A stretch of DNA of 64,000 nt from Paractinoplanes maris (GTDB lineage Bacteria > Actinomycetota > Actinomycetes > Mycobacteriales > Micromonosporaceae): NCBI RefSeq assembly GCF_023544465.1, contig NZ_JALPVL010000003.1, positions 372,001 through 436,000 of the forward strand, in the 5' to 3' direction. A program made the position numbers and the translations under genes. Below the pieces are notes generated by a model that saw only the letters and a list, made by a program, of their open reading frames with translations, was not told the DNA's origin and searched no databases. Positions 18,060 to 26,131 of this stretch are shown here, piece by piece. Each line of letters begins with the position of its first letter. Position 1 is the stretch's first letter.

Positions 18060-18200
18060 TCGGCGGTCATCACACGGTGATAGGTGTGAAGTGAGCTGTG
18101 TTCTTTCCGGCCTCCGGTGACGTAGGTTACTTCGACAGCCTTCGATGCGCCGGACCGGACCGGCCCGGCCGCGTCGACGACCCCCCGAAAGGAGTCCGGC

Positions 18201-18887
18201 GTGCGCATCCGCATCGTCGTCGCTTCGCTTGCCACCGTCCTGACCGGTGCCCTGGCCGCCCCCTCGGCGGCCGCCGCGGCCGTGGACGACCCGGGCACCA
18301 ACATCATCGGCGGCGGCACGGTCTCGTCCGCGCCGTGGGCCGCCGCCGTCCTCAGCGGTGGCAACTTCACCTGCTCGGGCACGATCATCTCGGCCAACTA
18401 CGTGCTGACCGCGCGCCACTGCATCTCGGGCACCATGTCGGTGCGGGTGGGCAGCGTCAACCGCACGTCGGGCGGCACGACCCGAGCGGTGAGCAGCACG
18501 TCGACCCGTTCCGACCTGGCCCTGATGCGCCTGGCCTCGCCGATCACGACGTCCTACATGCCGCTGTCGAGCGCGTACCCGCCGGTCGGGTCGACCAACT
18601 CGATCTACGGCTGGGGCATGACCTGCTACAGCGGCTGCGGCGCCTCCACGACGCTGAAGACCGCCACCGTCCAGGTCACCTCGACCAACCAGACCGACGC
18701 CTACGGCGGCCGGGCGATCGGCAGCACCCGGATCAACGGCAACGCGTGGCGCGGCGACTCCGGCGGCCCGCAGGTCTACAACGGCGCGCAGGTCGGCGTG
18801 GCCTCCACGGCCGACGGCACGAGCCGGCAGTACTACGGCAGCGTCGCCTACAACCGGGCCTGGATCACCTCGGTCGCGGGCGTCTGA
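18201..18887 (+). CDS. Secreted trypsin-like serine protease (S1)
   Basis: 228-residue chymotrypsin-fold protease. Signal peptide of about 26 residues ending in AAAAA, then a short propeptide and the mature N-terminus IIGGGTVSSAPWAAAV. The catalytic triad is visible: His in VLTARHC, Asp in RSDLALMRL, Ser in GDSGGPQV. Cysteines pair around the His (CSGTII...RHC) and in CYSGC. AAAGGAG lies 8 nt before the GTG. A strong rho-independent terminator follows 12 bp after the stop, so the gene is monocistronic. Confidence 0.93.
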   Translation: MRIRIVVASLATVLTGALAAPSAAAAAVDDPGTNIIGGGTVSSAPWAAAVLSGGNFTCSGTIISANYVLTARHCISGTMSVRVGSVNRTSGGTTRAVSSTSTRSDLALMRLASPITTSYMPLSSAYPPVGSTNSIYGWGMTCYSGCGASTTLKTATVQVTSTNQTDAYGGRAIGSTRINGNAWRGDSGGPQVYNGAQVGVASTADGTSRQYYGSVAYNRAWITSVAGV

Positions 18888-18898
18888 CCCTCACCCTG

Positions 18899-18935
18899 AC
18901 CCGGGGCCGGCCCACACGCCGGTCCCGGGTTTTTC
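18899..18935 (+). terminator. Rho-independent terminator after protease gene
   Basis: GC-rich stem (ACCCGGGGCCGGC paired with GCCGGTCCCGGGT), 5-nt loop, then TTTT. It is one of the few classical terminators in the window. Confidence 0.85.
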
Positions 18936-19007
18936 CTGTCCCCGCCCGGGATCAGCAACGCGATCCGCAGTGGACAGTGACCCCCAACCGGCCCACCCCG
19001 CCGACCA

Positions 19008-19028
19008 GGTTCTGTCCCGCGGATCATG
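19008..19028. repeat. IS left terminal inverted repeat
   Basis: 21 bp beginning GGTTCTGTCCCGCGG, perfect match to the complement of 19641-19661. Confidence 0.9.
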
Positions 19029-19029
19029 T

Positions 19030-19606
19030 CCGTCGGGGACGGCGCATAACCAGTCGAGCAGTTCGACCAGGTCGAGGGTGACTTGGTAGGTGACGCCGAG
19101 CTTGTCGAACCTGGTGGCCGGCCCGCGCCAGTGTTTACGCCGGTTGAAGCCGCGTTCGACCGGGTTGCGGCGGCGGTAGTCGACCGGGCCGAAGCCGGGT
19201 GGCCGACCACCACGCGAGCCGCGGCGTTCCGGTTGGCGATCTGGTCGTCGGGTTCCGGGGCCGTCGGGCGGATCCGCTTGCCGCGCAGGGCCTGCCGGTT
19301 GACTCGCGACGAGTACGCCTTGTCGCCGGTCACCGATGCGGGCCGGGTGCGGGGCCGGCCGATCCCACCGGGCCGGGGAACCCGGAGCTGACCGAGCAGC
19401 GGGATCAGCTGCCGGGGCGTTGGTGAGCAGTCTTCCCCGGTCCGTAGCGTTCGGGAGGTCACGCCTTGGCGAGCCGGTGCGCTTGACCCAGCCGATCGCG
19501 TTGATGACCTGCCGTGATCATGCCACTGCCCGCCCCGGACGGGCTGCGCCGGCCGCAACGGCTCCAGCGCAGCCCATTCCTCGCTGTTCAGATCCCCACG
19601 TGCCAC
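19030..19606 (-). pseudogene. IS5-family transposase remnant
   Basis: Starts MARGDLNSEEWAALEPL, the usual beginning of these transposases. The reading frame then shifts: the next part, INAIGWVKRTGSPRRDLP, is in another frame. The segment holding the first catalytic Asp is deleted, and the sequence resumes with QLRVPRPGGIGRPRTRPASV and DKAYSSRVNRQALRGK before a further frame change into EPDDQIANR and GRPPGF-like sequence. At least two frame changes and one deletion make it non-functional. Confidence 0.85.
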
Positions 19607-19640
19607 ACCAATTCAACGACCGTTGTCCATGACCGCCACG

Positions 19641-19661
19641 CATGATCCGCGGGACAGAACC
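19641..19661. repeat. IS right terminal inverted repeat
   Basis: 21 bp ending CCGCGGGACAGAACC, perfect complement of the left end. Confidence 0.9.
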
Positions 19662-19948
19662 CAAGGGGTGGGCCCGGCCGTGAGCGGTGAGGCGCCGGGG
19701 GCGCGAAGTTGTCCACAGGGGCGCGACGCGGTCCCGGAATGGCGTTCAGACAATTCCCAGAAAGGAGTCGGCGCGCGATGAGTTGAAGATCAGAAAGTGC
19801 TCGAAACGGACAGCAGGGTGCTCCTGCATTCGACAACTGCCGAATAATGGAAAGGCGTCTCGTCGCGACCGGATCGTTACGCAGCGTACGGAAAAATGCC
19901 TTTTTGAATGCGCCTGGTCGCGGCGGCGTTACCGGGTGTTCAGCGGGG
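19662..19948. other. Gene-free stretch between IS remnant and LCP promoter
   Basis: Less GC-rich than its surroundings (for example AACTGCCGAATAATGGAAAG and AAAAATGCCTTTTTGAATG). There is no open frame with protein-like composition and no RNA gene that I can fold by eye. A good Shine-Dalgarno (AAAGGAG) occurs near 19759, but the ATG after it is followed at once by a stop (ATG AGT TGA). Confidence 0.5.
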
Positions 19949-19977
19949 TTGACTAATAGATCGTGACCATATATCTG
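19949..19977 (+). promoter_or_regulatory. Promoter of the LCP gene (TTGACT-17-TATCTG)
   Basis: A -35 box TTGACT at 19949-19954 and a -10 box TATCTG at 19972-19977 are separated by 17 bp, close to the housekeeping sigma consensus. Transcription would start near 19984, giving a leader of about 75 nt that holds a perfect hairpin. Confidence 0.65.
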
Positions 19978-20004
19978 TTCTGACGGCGTTGAGCCGGGCG
20001 CGGG

Positions 20005-20026
20005 CGGTGACTCCCTTGAGTCACCG
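20005..20026 (+). promoter_or_regulatory. Leader hairpin upstream of the LCP gene
   Basis: CGGTGACTC, loop CCTT, GAGTCACCG: a 9-bp perfect stem 33 nt before the ATG, without a T-run. It may stabilise the mRNA or be a protein-binding palindrome. Confidence 0.5.
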
Positions 20027-20059
20027 GACGCCCCGCGTCACACGAGGGAGCAAAAACAT

Positions 20060-21274
20060 ATGCCGGCTGGGACCGCCACGCGGGGCGATCGCGACGCACG
20101 CTCGGGTCAGCGCGCGGGCCAGTACGGCGGGGGAGCCGACCGGCCGGGCGGCGGAGCGGGCAAGAAGAAGCGTCACAAGGCGCCGCTCTGGGCCAAGATC
20201 GTCACCGCTTTCGGTGTGGTCCTGGCGCTGGCCGGGGTCGGCGGCATCGTGAGCGTCAAATACTTCCTCGGGCAGCTCACCTCGAACATCCAGACGACCT
20301 CGTCGGTGCTCGACTCGGCGGGCGGGCTCGGCAACACCAATGTCGCGGCGGGCAAGCTGCCCGAGGGTGCGATGAACATGCTGCTGCTGGGGCTCGACAC
20401 CCGGACCGGGTGGGGTGAGGGCGAGTCCCGGTCGGACACGATCTTGATCCTGCACATCACCGCCTCGCACGACAAGGCGTACATGATCTCGATCCCCCGG
20501 GACACGGTCGCGGAGATCCCGGGCGACGAGTCGATGGGTGTCCGCACCCAGACGACCAAGATCAACGCGGCCTACCTCTTCGGCTCGCAGGGCGGCCGGG
20601 GCTGGCAGGGCGGCGCCAAGCTGGCCACCAAGGCGATCAACAAGCTGACCGGCATCGAGTTCGACGGCGTCATGGTCATCGACTTCAACGGCTTCAAGGG
20701 CATCCTCGAGGCGATGGGCGGCGTCCGCCTGTGCGTCGACAAGGAGATGTGGTCGAGCCACTACCTGGTCAAGAACGGCAAGATCGAGTACGCCCACGGC
20801 GCCGACCCGAAGTCGAAGCCGCGCGACGCCCTGGTGTTCAAGAAGGGCTGCCGCGAGATGCAGCCGTGGGAGGCCCTCGAATTCTCCCGCCTGCGCCACT
20901 CGGACAACGGTGACTACGACCGCCAGCGCCACCAGCAGCAGCTGCTGCGCGCGATGGCCAAGAAGGCCAGCAGCGCCGGCATCATGGGCAACCCGACGAA
21001 GGTGTCGAAGATCCTGGCCGCCGCGGGCAAGTCGCTCAAGATGGACACGCACGGCGTGAAGGTCGACAACTTCATCTTCGGGCTCAAGGGCCTGGCCGCC
21101 GGCGACCTGATCCCGATCAAGACCAACGGCGGCACGTTCGCCAAGGGTGACGGCGGCGAGGGCATCACCGAGGACACCAAGCGCCTGTTCGAAGCCACCT
21201 CGGCCGACAAGCTCCCCGAGTTCCTGCTCCGGCACCCGGAAAACGTGATCACCGACGGCGGCGCCGCGGCCTGA
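20060..21274 (+). CDS. LytR-CpsA-Psr (LCP) family ligase
   Basis: 404-residue membrane-anchored enzyme that transfers wall glycopolymers from lipid carrier to peptidoglycan. Cytoplasmic Gly/Arg-rich N-terminus (1-44), one membrane helix (about 45-68), then the extracellular LCP domain from about residue 110: MNMLLLGLDTRTG, ESRSDTILILH, MISIPRDTVAEI with the conserved Arg and Asp, KINAAYLFG, and the C-terminal FSRLRHSDNGDYDRQRHQQQ. The family arginines and aspartates that bind the pyrophosphate are all present. AGGGAG precedes the ATG. The 3' end is partly duplicated downstream (21289-21329). Confidence 0.93.
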   Translation: MPAGTATRGDRDARSGQRAGQYGGGADRPGGGAGKKKRHKAPLWAKIVTAFGVVLALAGVGGIVSVKYFLGQLTSNIQTTSSVLDSAGGLGNTNVAAGKLPEGAMNMLLLGLDTRTGWGEGESRSDTILILHITASHDKAYMISIPRDTVAEIPGDESMGVRTQTTKINAAYLFGSQGGRGWQGGAKLATKAINKLTGIEFDGVMVIDFNGFKGILEAMGGVRLCVDKEMWSSHYLVKNGKIEYAHGADPKSKPRDALVFKKGCREMQPWEALEFSRLRHSDNGDYDRQRHQQQLLRAMAKKASSAGIMGNPTKVSKILAAAGKSLKMDTHGVKVDNFIFGLKGLAAGDLIPIKTNGGTFAKGDGGEGITEDTKRLFEATSADKLPEFLLRHPENVITDGGAAA

Positions 21275-21330
21275 CGGCGACGCACCGCAACGTGATCACT
21301 GACCTCGGCGCCGGGTCCTGACGACGGCGT
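21242..21330. repeat. 47-bp period duplication over two converging gene ends
   Basis: AACGTGATCAC (21242) and AACGTGATCAC (21289) start two copies of about 41 bp with roughly seven mismatches. The first copy is the end of the LCP gene, the second the end of the methyltransferase gene. Confidence 0.7.
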
Positions 21331-22096
21331 ACCACGCGGGGATCCGCTGGACCGGCCCGCCCGGTGCCAGCGGAACCCCGTAGACCTCGGCGGCGCCCTG
21401 CTCGAGCACCTCCCAGGCATCCCCGGGGAAGGCCCCGGCCACCTCCTCCGGCCCGAAGCGCCGCGGCGCCCGCACGCCGGCGCTGATCAGCCGGTGCACC
21501 AGCGGCGGCAGCCGGGTCGGCCGGGCCCCCTGGTCGAGCAGATAGTCGAGCGGGTCGCCGGTGTGGTTGGTCTCGCTCAGATACAGCGTGCCGGTCTCGC
21601 CGAGCAGCGCGGCCACGTTCGCCGCCACCGCCTGCCGGGAGGCGTCGTCGAGCACGTGCAGCACGCCCCGGATGTGCACGTTGGCGTCGCCGAGTTCCTC
21701 GTGCAGCCGCTCCCCCAGCCCGGCCGCGGCGATGTCGGCGACCCGGAAGGTGACGCCGCCCGCGGTTCCGGACGCCCGGGCGATCGCCGCCGCCGAGCCG
21801 TCGATGCCGATGACGCGGGAGGCGAAACCCGTCAACGCGTACGCCTGGCGCCCGGACCCGCAGCCCAGATCGACCATCGGCAGACCCGGGCGGGCGTGCC
21901 GCCGCAGGGCGGACGCGAGCAAGTCGTTCTCGGCCGGCTGGTCGGCCTCCCAGAGCACGTCGCCATCCGGACCTGTCCGCGTGACGCCGGCCCAGTAACG
22001 CTCCCAGGCCCGCGTCTGCGAGCGCGGGGCGCCGAGCGACGCCAGGGTGAGCCGGGGAATCAGGAGGTACTTGCGCCAGACCACGACGGTCATCAT
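21296..22096 (-). CDS. Class I SAM-dependent methyltransferase
   Basis: Methyltransferase of about 266 aa with the SAM-binding motif I MVDLGCGSGRQAYAL, motif II VIGIDGSAAAI, and a motif-IV-like HIRGVLHVLDD. N-terminal WRKYLLIPRLTLASLGAP precedes the Rossmann domain. The start is uncertain: paired ATGs at 22096 and 22093 lack a clear Shine-Dalgarno, and an upstream GTG at 22168 preceded by TACGGA is possible. It converges with the LCP gene. Substrate unknown. Confidence 0.82.
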   Translation of the reverse strand: MMTVVVWRKYLLIPRLTLASLGAPRSQTRAWERYWAGVTRTGPDGDVLWEADQPAENDLLASALRRHARPGLPMVDLGCGSGRQAYALTGFASRVIGIDGSAAAIARASGTAGGVTFRVADIAAAGLGERLHEELGDANVHIRGVLHVLDDASRQAVAANVAALLGETGTLYLSETNHTGDPLDYLLDQGARPTRLPPLVHRLISAGVRAPRRFGPEEVAGAFPGDAWEVLEQGAAEVYGVPLAPGGPVQRIPAWYAVVRTRRRGQ

Positions 22097-22240
22097 TGTC
22101 GGCGCCGGACGCCCTGACCAGAACAGCGTTCGAGAGATCCGGAAAACGGCTCCCCGCGGTCCGTCCACGACGGAATCCGTAGCCGCCCTGGCCTGCGAAA
22201 ACTAATCACGCAGTGAGATCATCTCGTAACAATCGGTCGG

Positions 22241-22246
22241 TACGGT
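22241..22246 (+). promoter_or_regulatory. -10 hexamer TACGGT, leaderless start at 22255
   Basis: TACGGT ends 8 nt before the ATG of the lipoprotein gene, and no Shine-Dalgarno lies between. Confidence 0.45.
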
Positions 22247-22254
22247 CCCCATCC

Positions 22255-22761
22255 ATGATTCGGCGGAGTGGCCCGGCCACGCTCGGTGTTGTGCTGTTGG
22301 TCGGTGTTGCGGCTTGTGGGTCGGACGGCGGTGACGAGCTGGTGTTCGGCGGTGACCCGGTCTCCCAGTGCGTGCGCATGCCGGAGGGCGCGTCCATGGT
22401 GGTCGGCGCGGTGATGCGGGCTCCGGGCGGGTCCGACCTGGTGGTCAAGAAGATCGGCCTGGACGGGGCCAAGGGCGTCAAGACCGACAAGGCGTTCATC
22501 GTGCCGCTGGGCAGCGGGCGCAGCCCGATCGGCAATGCCAACTACCCGCCGGCCGCGCACGCGGCGTGGGAGTCGCGCGTGCCGGCCGAGAACGCGACGG
22601 TCAAGGCCGACGAGGAGGCGAACCTGCTGCTCGTGGTGAGCCGCAGCGGTGCACTGGACGGCTCGGCCACGGGCATGCGGCTCGACTACCTCGGCGGCAC
22701 GAAGACGAACTCGACGACCTACACGTTCCGCAGCGACTGCAGCAGCGCGAACGCCGGCTGA
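22255..22761 (+). CDS. Lipoprotein of unknown function, 168 aa
   Basis: Type II signal peptide of about 20 residues with lipobox VAAC, so it is anchored to the outer face of the membrane by Cys. The mature part has a short Gly/Asp spacer, then a mixed alpha/beta domain (ASMVVGAVMRAPGGSDLVVKK, AFIVPLGSGRSPIGN) with two more cysteines (SQCVRM and SDCSS). I do not recognise the family. The ATG at 22255 is preferred to the in-frame GTG at 22213 because the signal peptide begins there. Confidence 0.75.
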   Translation: MIRRSGPATLGVVLLVGVAACGSDGGDELVFGGDPVSQCVRMPEGASMVVGAVMRAPGGSDLVVKKIGLDGAKGVKTDKAFIVPLGSGRSPIGNANYPPAAHAAWESRVPAENATVKADEEANLLLVVSRSGALDGSATGMRLDYLGGTKTNSTTYTFRSDCSSANAG

Positions 22762-22784
22762 CCACCGCGGGGCGGGCGGGTGAC

Positions 22785-23741
22785 CTACCGCAGGGCGGGC
22801 AGGACCTTGGCCCCGAACGCGTCGATGAACGGGAGCAGGTCCTGCCCCACGTGGTGCAGGTAGATGCGGTCGAAGCCGAGGGCGGCGTACCCGCGCAGCT
22901 TCTCGATGTGCTCCTCGAGGTCGGCCGAGATGTTGACGACCTGGCCCACCTGCTCGACCGTGACGTTCTCGCTGACGACGTCGAAGTGGTCGACCGTCTC
23001 GAGATCCCAGCAGACCGGCGGCGGGAAGATGTTGCTGCGCCACTGGTCGTGCGCGATCGCCTCGGCCTCGTGCTGGGTGGCCGCCCAGCTCAGGTGCACC
23101 TGCAGGCAGATCGGGCCGCGACCGCCGGCACCCCGGTACTCGGCGATCATCGAGCGCAGGTGGTCCTCGGGGGCGTTGACCGTGACCAGCCCGTCGGCCC
23201 AGCCCGCGCACCAGGCGGCGGTCTTGGTGCTCACCGCGGCGCCGATCAGCGCGGGTGGCGTCTCGGGCCGGGTCCACAGCCGGGCCCGATCGACCGTGAC
23301 CAGACCGTCCCGGGTGACCTCCTCACCGGCCAGCATGTCGCGGATGACATCGACACACTCCAGCAGGCGGGCCTCGCGCACCTCCTTGCGGGGCCAGGGC
23401 GCGCCGGTGATGTGCTCGTTGCTGTATTCGCCGCTGCCCAGCGCCGCCCAGAACCGGCCCGGGTACATGGCGCCGAGTGTCCCGATGGCCTGCGCGATGA
23501 TCGCGGGGTGGTAGCGCTGGCCGGGCGCGTTCACGACGCCGAACGACAGGTTGGTCGCCTGCAGCGCGGCACCGAGCCAGGACCAGGCGAAGGCTGACTC
23601 GCCCTGCCGGTGACTCCACGGGGAGAAGTGGTCGGAGCACATCGCCGCCTCGAAGCCGGCGCGTTCCGCGGCCACCACGGCGGCGAGCAACTCGGCGGGC
23701 GGGATCTGCTCATGGGACGCATGGATTCCGTACTCCGTCAT
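22785..23741 (-). CDS. LLM-class F420-type (luciferase-like) oxidoreductase
   Basis: 318-residue TIM-barrel flavin/F420 oxidoreductase: ERAGFEAAMCSDHFSPW, RYHPAIIAQAIGTLGAMYPGRF, LGSGEYSNEHITGAPWP and PPALIGAAVSTKTAAWCAGWADG. It resembles the TIGR03557/TIGR03885-like subgroups of the luciferase-like family. Many of these use F420, which actinomycetes make. AAGGAG lies 7 nt before the ATG. The small-molecule substrate cannot be read from sequence. Confidence 0.88.
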   Translation of the reverse strand: MTEYGIHASHEQIPPAELLAAVVAAERAGFEAAMCSDHFSPWSHRQGESAFAWSWLGAALQATNLSFGVVNAPGQRYHPAIIAQAIGTLGAMYPGRFWAALGSGEYSNEHITGAPWPRKEVREARLLECVDVIRDMLAGEEVTRDGLVTVDRARLWTRPETPPALIGAAVSTKTAAWCAGWADGLVTVNAPEDHLRSMIAEYRGAGGRGPICLQVHLSWAATQHEAEAIAHDQWRSNIFPPPVCWDLETVDHFDVVSENVTVEQVGQVVNISADLEEHIEKLRGYAALGFDRIYLHHVGQDLLPFIDAFGAKVLPALR

Positions 23742-23815
23742 GGGTGGCTCCTTACCCACGTTCACCGGTGCGGAATCCGTGGCGATCATCGAGGGGCCCG
23801 GGAGAGGATGGGCGC

Positions 23816-24541
23816 ATGGGGATCAGCCGGAGACTTCTGTTCACCGCCGGATCGGGCGTGATCGGTGTGACGATCCTGTCCGCGTGCTCGTCGGATTCGC
23901 CGCCGTCGACGGCCGGCACCCCGCAGTCCGCGGCGCCGCCGAGCGCGACCGGTCCGGGGAGGTGGGAGCGGGTCGATCTCTCGTTCGTGTCGGCGTATCT
24001 GTTGATCCGCGGTTCCGAGGCGGCGATCGTCGACCTCGGCGTGGACGGTTCGGCCGACGCCATCGGCAAGGGGCTCACCGCGGCCGGCAGCGGCTTCCAG
24101 GCCGTCCGTCATGTGGTGATGACCCACAAGCACGACGATCACGCCGGCGGTCTCACCGGCGTCGAGCCGCTCGCCACCGGCGCCACGTTCTACACCGGCC
24201 AGGCGGACGTCACCGGCATCCAGTCGGCCCGGGCGCTGACCCCGCTCGCGGACGGCGACGAGGTCTTCGGTCTGCGGGTGATCGGCACCCCGGGCCACAC
24301 CGCCGGGCACATCTCCATCTTCGACCCGGCCACCGGCACCCTGGTCTCGGGCGACGCGCTGCGCACCACCACCGACGGCCTGACCGGCCCCGACCCGCAA
24401 TACACCGAGGACATGACCACCGCCGCCGCCTCGGTCAAGAAGATGGCCGCCCTCGACGTCAAGGTGATCCTGCCCGGTCACGGTGCCCCGCTGACCTCCA
24501 ACGCCGCCGCCTCACTGACGAGGCTGGCCGCGTCGAGCTGA
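23816..24541 (+). CDS. MBL-fold metallo-hydrolase lipoprotein
   Basis: 241-residue metallo-beta-lactamase-fold hydrolase with an N-terminal export signal: twin arginines in SRRLLFTAGSG and a lipobox LSAC, so it is probably Tat-exported and lipid-anchored. The metal motif THKHDDHAGG matches HxHxDH. Further ligands are the His in GTPGHTAGHIS, Asp in LVSGDAL and His in ILPGHGAPL. GGAGAGG precedes the ATG. It looks active, with an unknown ester, thioester or lactone substrate. Confidence 0.88.
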   Translation: MGISRRLLFTAGSGVIGVTILSACSSDSPPSTAGTPQSAAPPSATGPGRWERVDLSFVSAYLLIRGSEAAIVDLGVDGSADAIGKGLTAAGSGFQAVRHVVMTHKHDDHAGGLTGVEPLATGATFYTGQADVTGIQSARALTPLADGDEVFGLRVIGTPGHTAGHISIFDPATGTLVSGDALRTTTDGLTGPDPQYTEDMTTAAASVKKMAALDVKVILPGHGAPLTSNAAASLTRLAASS

Positions 24542-24585
24542 GCTTTGTTAACCTGGTGGTTGCCCACTCCCGGCGGCAAAGATCG

Positions 24586-24591
24586 TAAAGT
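24586..24591 (+). promoter_or_regulatory. -10 hexamer TAAAGT, leaderless start at 24598
   Basis: TAAAGT ends 6 nt before the GTG at 24598. Most of the 56-bp intergenic region is this promoter. Confidence 0.5.
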
Positions 24592-24597
24592 CGGCCG

Positions 24598-25071
24598 GTG
24601 ACGTCACAGAGCGAGGACCGCGTCCTCGACCTCCACCGCCGGCTGTCCGGTGCCGAGGAAACCGCGACCGAGCGGCACGCCGCTTACGCCGAGGCCATCC
24701 GCGGCTCCTTCGGCCGCCTGCGCGCGGGGCTCGAGCACGCCCACGCCGGCAGCCGGGTGGACGACCAGGACTGGGCGGCCTATGTTGCGGGCCTCGACCG
24801 GGGCCTGGACGAGCTCGACCGGGAGCTGGCGCACGCCGCCGACCGGCCCGCCGCCGAGGAGAAGCTGCTGGTCCACGCCTCCAGGCTGGAGCTGGCCGGC
24901 TGGCGGCTGCGGTTCAGCCTGCCCGGCGTGGCCAGGTCCGACCCGGACGGCGTACGGGATCGCCTGGCCGCTGCCGAGACCGAGCTCGACCGGTACGCCT
25001 CGGGTGCGTCCTCGCGGGAAGACGTGCACCGCACGTTCGACGTTCTGCGGGACGGCCGGGCAGACATTTAG
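24598..25071 (+). CDS. Helical protein of unknown function, 157 aa
   Basis: Hydrophilic all-helical protein rich in Ala, Arg, Asp and Glu with heptad-like Leu spacing (LDRGLDELDRELAHAADR, and AAAETELDRYASG near the end). It has no signal peptide, membrane segment or enzyme motif. It could be a coiled-coil adaptor. Start by GTG directly behind a -10 hexamer. Confidence 0.65.
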   Translation: MTSQSEDRVLDLHRRLSGAEETATERHAAYAEAIRGSFGRLRAGLEHAHAGSRVDDQDWAAYVAGLDRGLDELDRELAHAADRPAAEEKLLVHASRLELAGWRLRFSLPGVARSDPDGVRDRLAAAETELDRYASGASSREDVHRTFDVLRDGRADI

Positions 25072-25122
25072 TTTTCTCTTTCCTCCCGAGCCCAGCGGGC
25101 CCTTGATCCGGTAAATTGCGCC

Positions 25123-25138
25123 CGGCGCAGTTGCGCCG
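25123..25138. repeat. Inverted repeat in SBP leader
   Basis: CGGCGCA, GT, TGCGCCG, 20 nt before the start of the substrate-binding protein gene and just behind a -10-like TAAATT (25112-25117). It is either a short leader hairpin or an operator at the transcription start. Confidence 0.4.
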
Positions 25139-25158
25139 CGTATCCGAAGGGCCACACC

Positions 25159-26109
25159 ATGCGCCGGACCCTCGCCGCCGCCATCGCCGCCGTCGTGCTG
25201 CTCGCCGGGGCCGCCTGCACCGATGACCAGGTGGCCGGGGCGCCCGCCGGCACCAAGGTCAGCGTCGGCGTCATCCCGATCATCGATGTCGCCCCGATCT
25301 ACCTCGGCAAGAAGAAGGGCTTCTTCTCGCGCCGCGGCATCGACCTGTCGCTGACCACCGAGCAGGGTGGCGCGCCGATCGTCGACGGGGTGCTCGGCGG
25401 CAAATACCAGTTCGGGTTCAGCAACGTGACCTCGCTGATGGCCGCGCAGTCCGGTGGCGCCCCGCTCAAGGCGGTGGCCAGCGGCGTGGCCTCCAACGGC
25501 CGGTCCGGGCGCGACTTCTCGGCCATCGTGGTGCAGGGCAACAGCCCGATCCGCTCGGCCCGCGAGCTGGCCGGCAAGAGGATCGCGGTCAACACGCTCA
25601 AGAACCTCGGCGACACCACGGTGCGCCAGTCGGTGCGCCGGGCCGGCGGCAACGCGAACAACCTGCAGTTCCAGGCGATGCCGTTCCCCGACATGCCCGG
25701 TGCGCTGCAGGCCGGCAAGGTGGACGCGGCGTGGGTGGTCGAGCCGGCTCTGAGCGCGGTGATCACCCAGGGCGGGCAGGTGCTGGCGTCGAACTTCGTG
25801 GACACCGCGCCCGGGCTGACCGTGGCGCTCTATTTCACCAGCCAGGGCACGATGACCGCGAAGCCCAAGCTGGTGACCGACTTCACCGAGGCCATCAACG
25901 AGTCGATGCGCTACGCGGCGGGTCACCCCGAGGAGGTGCGGGACGTCGTCGGCACGTACACGCCGATCAACGACACGGTCCGGATCTCGATGATCCTGCC
26001 GAGCTGGCCGGTCGACATCAACCGGCCGTCGCTGGAGCGGGTGGCGGTGCTCGGCGAGCGGGACGGCATCTTCGTCAAGGCGCCCACCCTCGATCAGCTT
26101 CTGCCCTGA
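25159..26109 (+). CDS. ABC substrate-binding lipoprotein (nitrate/sulfonate/pyrimidine-precursor type)
   Basis: 316-residue solute-binding protein of the SsuA/NMT1-like family. Signal peptide with lipobox GAAC, then VSVGVIPIIDVAPIYLGKKKGFF and the usual RGIDLSLTTEQGG, VLGGKYQFGFSNVTSLMAA, and AGKRIAVNTLKN. This class captures aliphatic sulfonates, nitrate or thiamine-pyrimidine precursors. GAAGGG precedes the ATG. No ABC permease or ATPase gene is nearby, so it must work with a transporter encoded elsewhere or have become a sensor. Confidence 0.9.
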   Translation: MRRTLAAAIAAVVLLAGAACTDDQVAGAPAGTKVSVGVIPIIDVAPIYLGKKKGFFSRRGIDLSLTTEQGGAPIVDGVLGGKYQFGFSNVTSLMAAQSGGAPLKAVASGVASNGRSGRDFSAIVVQGNSPIRSARELAGKRIAVNTLKNLGDTTVRQSVRRAGGNANNLQFQAMPFPDMPGALQAGKVDAAWVVEPALSAVITQGGQVLASNFVDTAPGLTVALYFTSQGTMTAKPKLVTDFTEAINESMRYAAGHPEEVRDVVGTYTPINDTVRISMILPSWPVDINRPSLERVAVLGERDGIFVKAPTLDQLLP

Positions 26110-26117
26110 TCGTCGTC

Positions 26118-26123
26118 TACTGT
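26118..26123 (+). promoter_or_regulatory. -10 hexamer TACTGT, leaderless start at 26132
   Basis: TACTGT ends 8 nt before the GTG of the next lipoprotein gene, 9 bp after the previous stop. Confidence 0.4.
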
Positions 26124-26131
26124 CCACGGCC

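Larger units (their letters stand above)
19008..19661 (-). mobile_element. Decayed IS5-family insertion sequence, 654 bp
   Basis: Bounded by perfect 21-bp terminal inverted repeats that begin GGTTCTGTCCCGCGG: left at 19008-19028, right at 19641-19661. A CA dinucleotide lies outside each end (19006-19007 and 19662-19663) and may be a 2-bp target duplication, but that is weak. Inside is a transposase remnant on the minus strand. An intact one-gene IS5 element of this kind is about 800-900 bp, so about 200 bp are missing, and it cannot move on its own. Confidence 0.85.

Noticed and set aside
19687..19956. 89-residue frame in the gene-free stretch before the LCP promoter
   Set aside because: No Shine-Dalgarno, no codon bias, and it runs into the -35 box of the LCP promoter.
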